Assembly (NCBI GenBank): GCA_002428935.1
Contig: DIYG01000026.1
Span: 86,231 to 102,782 of the forward strand
Length of the DNA stretch: 16,552 nucleotides
DNA from: Halieaceae bacterium UBA6060
GTDB lineage: Bacteria; Pseudomonadota; Gammaproteobacteria; Pseudomonadales; Halieaceae
Reading direction: 5' to 3'
Part shown: in pieces, positions 15,011-16,552 of the stretch
How the letters are laid out: every line of letters begins with the position of its first letter
Position numbering within the stretch: position 1 is the stretch's first letter
Notes under the pieces: model-generated
The model's input: the letters and a program-made list of their open reading frames with translations, nothing else
What the model was told of the DNA's origin: nothing
The model's database searches: none
Position numbers and translations under genes: made by a program

Positions 15011-16552
15011 ATGAGTCTGGCAAAGATTGGAGTTTGCTATTACCCGGAGCATTGGCCGGCGAAAACCTGGGCAACCCAAGCCGCTACCATGGCCGAAGGT
15101 GGCATTGAACAGGTACGGATCGCCGAGTTCGCCTGGTCGCGTATCGAACCCGAGCCCAACCGATTTTCCTGGGAATGGCTAGATGAGGCGATAGATACCC
15201 TGGCAAATGCCGGTCTCGGCATCATCATGTGCACGCCCACGGCCTGCCCACCACGCTGGCTTATCGATCGTTACCCGAACACCCTGCCCGTGGATCACAA
15301 CGGACGTATCCGGCGCTTTGGCTCCCGTCGCCACTACCGCTTTGCCTGTGAGGACTACCTGCGCGAGGCGAAGCGCATCAGTCGGGCCGTTATCGATCGC
15401 TATGGCAATCATCCCTCCGTCGAAGGCTGGCAACTGGACAACGAATACGGCTGTCATGACACGACCCTAAGCTACGCGGAAGCGGATCAACGGGCGTTCC
15501 AACGCTGGCTGGCGGAACACTACGGAACTATCGACAGGCTCAACACAGCCTGGGGCACGGTGTTTTGGAGTCAGGAATACCGACGCTTTGAAGACGTTGG
15601 TCTGCCGAATCTTACGGCCACGGAAGCCAACCCCGCGCATCGCTTCGCCTACTGGCGCTTCGCCTCCGATCAAGTCGTGCACTTCAACCGCTGTCAGGTC
15701 GAGCTGCTTCGCGCATCGGCCGGGGCGGACCGCTGGATCACCCATAATTTCATGGGCAACTTCACGGATTTTGATCACTTTGCCGTTGCCGAAGATCTGG
15801 ATGTCGCCACCTGGGACAGCTATCCCCTGGGCTTTCTCGAGCAGAGCTGGTTCTCAGAGGAAGAGAAACTCCGTTACCGACGAATCGGTCACCCCGACTG
15901 GGCGGCCTTTCATCACGACCTGTACCGGGCCGTGGGGCACGGTCGTTTTGGGGTTATGGAACAACAACCCGGCCCCGTCAATTGGGCGCCCGCGAACGCG
16001 GCACCCCTAGGCAACGCGCCCGCTTTCTGGGCCATGGAGGCCATCGCCCACGGCGCGGAATTGGTCAGCTACTTTCGCTTCCAGCAAATGCCGCGCGCCC
16101 AGGAGCAACTGCATGCGGGTCTGCGCCTACCCGATGGCAGCGCTGCGCCCGCCTGGGACAGTCTCAAACGAATCCGGCGCGAGCTGAATACCCTGCCCGA
16201 CGCCGAGCCTCACCAGGCTTCTGTGGCTTTGCTGTTCGACTATCGCGCCTGCTGGGCCACCCGCTTACAGCCCCATGGGCCCGCCTCGGATCATCTGGAG
16301 TGGGCCTTCCACTTCTATCGCGCAGCGCGGCAACGGGGTTGGGACATCGACATTGTCGGGCCCGACGACTCCCTCGAAGCCTATCGAGTCCTAATGATTC
16401 CCGGCACCGTCTTCGTCAGCGACGCCCTCGTGCAACGCGTCCAGGCCGCCGGAGTCCGATGTCTCATCGGGCCCCGGAGCGGCTCACGGGACGACGACTT
16501 CGCCCTGCCGGAAGCCCTGCCCCCCGGCGCCTTACAGCAAATCCTTCCCCTA
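15011..16552 (+). CDS. GH42 beta-galactosidase, partial
   Basis: Glycoside hydrolase family 42, retaining beta-galactosidases that release galactose from short beta-galactosides. 514 codons are present without a stop; the family has about 650-700 residues, so the C-terminal end is missing. Seen: the family N-terminus GVCYYPEHWP (7-16), EFAWSRIEPEPNRFSW (39-54), TPTACPPRWL (75-84), the acid/base E145 in QLDNEYG, the nucleophile E317 in VMEQQPGPVNW, and the start of the glutamine-amidotransferase-like trimerisation domain near 403 (SVALLFDY). There is no signal peptide, so it is cytoplasmic and needs imported oligosaccharides. The cysteine cluster that binds zinc in the Thermus enzyme is not apparent after C148. 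ATG 15011 has only a weak ribosome site (AGGCAGC), but the family N-terminus starts right there. Palindromes just upstream suggest regulated expression. Confidence 0.95.
   Translation, partial: MSLAKIGVCYYPEHWPAKTWATQAATMAEGGIEQVRIAEFAWSRIEPEPNRFSWEWLDEAIDTLANAGLGIIMCTPTACPPRWLIDRYPNTLPVDHNGRIRRFGSRRHYRFACEDYLREAKRISRAVIDRYGNHPSVEGWQLDNEYGCHDTTLSYAEADQRAFQRWLAEHYGTIDRLNTAWGTVFWSQEYRRFEDVGLPNLTATEANPAHRFAYWRFASDQVVHFNRCQVELLRASAGADRWITHNFMGNFTDFDHFAVAEDLDVATWDSYPLGFLEQSWFSEEEKLRYRRIGHPDWAAFHHDLYRAVGHGRFGVMEQQPGPVNWAPANAAPLGNAPAFWAMEAIAHGAELVSYFRFQQMPRAQEQLHAGLRLPDGSAAPAWDSLKRIRRELNTLPDAEPHQASVALLFDYRACWATRLQPHGPASDHLEWAFHFYRAARQRGWDIDIVGPDDSLEAYRVLMIPGTVFVSDALVQRVQAAGVRCLIGPRSGSRDDDFALPEALPPGALQQILPL

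Overview
The window reads as ordinary, intact chromosome of a free-living, probably marine, gammaproteobacterium. The OM60/NOR5 (Halieaceae) neighbourhood is my best guess, from the moderately high GC, the mix of crotonase, acyl-CoA dehydrogenase, exported peptidase and BNR-propeller genes, and the DgcN/DgcA pair, a D-glutamate pathway described from marine Proteobacteria. No 16S or other marker gene is present, so the taxon is inference. I saw no tRNA, rRNA, CRISPR array, transposase or phage gene, and no broken gene. Two genes run off the window: an S9 peptidase at the left edge and a GH42 enzyme at the right edge.

Layout. (1) 1-1718, minus: a lipoprotein-type S9 (prolyl oligopeptidase family) peptidase, cut by the left edge. 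(2) 1980-7300, plus: a five-gene run of crotonase, alpha/beta hydrolase, dgcN, dgcA and an exported M24 peptidase. The hydrolase and dgcN overlap by 8 bases, and dgcN and dgcA are 20 bases apart. (3) 7306-7337: a 14-bp stem-loop exactly where the two strands converge. (4) 14756-7356, minus: a second crotonase, an acyl-CoA dehydrogenase, a large exported protein with a C-terminal lytic transglycosylase domain (9 bases after the dehydrogenase), and an exported 11-Asp-box BNR/sortilin-like propeller. (5) 15011-16552, plus: a cytoplasmic GH42 beta-galactosidase, cut by the right edge, with overlapping palindromes just upstream.

How the genes may work together. The most definite pathway is D-glutamate catabolism: DgcN makes N-acetyl-D-glutamate and DgcA epimerises it to N-acetyl-L-glutamate. 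D-glutamate is mainly a peptidoglycan constituent. The window also holds a lytic transglycosylase and two exported peptidases, so scavenging or recycling of wall-derived D-glutamate is a coherent but untested reading. The crotonase and alpha/beta hydrolase that lead into dgcN are not part of the published two-step route as I know it and are the most interesting unexplained members. The second crotonase and the acyl-CoA dehydrogenase look like acyl-CoA (beta-oxidation type) metabolism. The GH42 enzyme points to galactoside use.

No stretch longer than 300 bases lacks a gene. The larger gaps (1719-1979, 5754-5923, 10392-10516, 13865-13988, 14757-15010) hold only small palindromes and promoter-like sequence, listed below.
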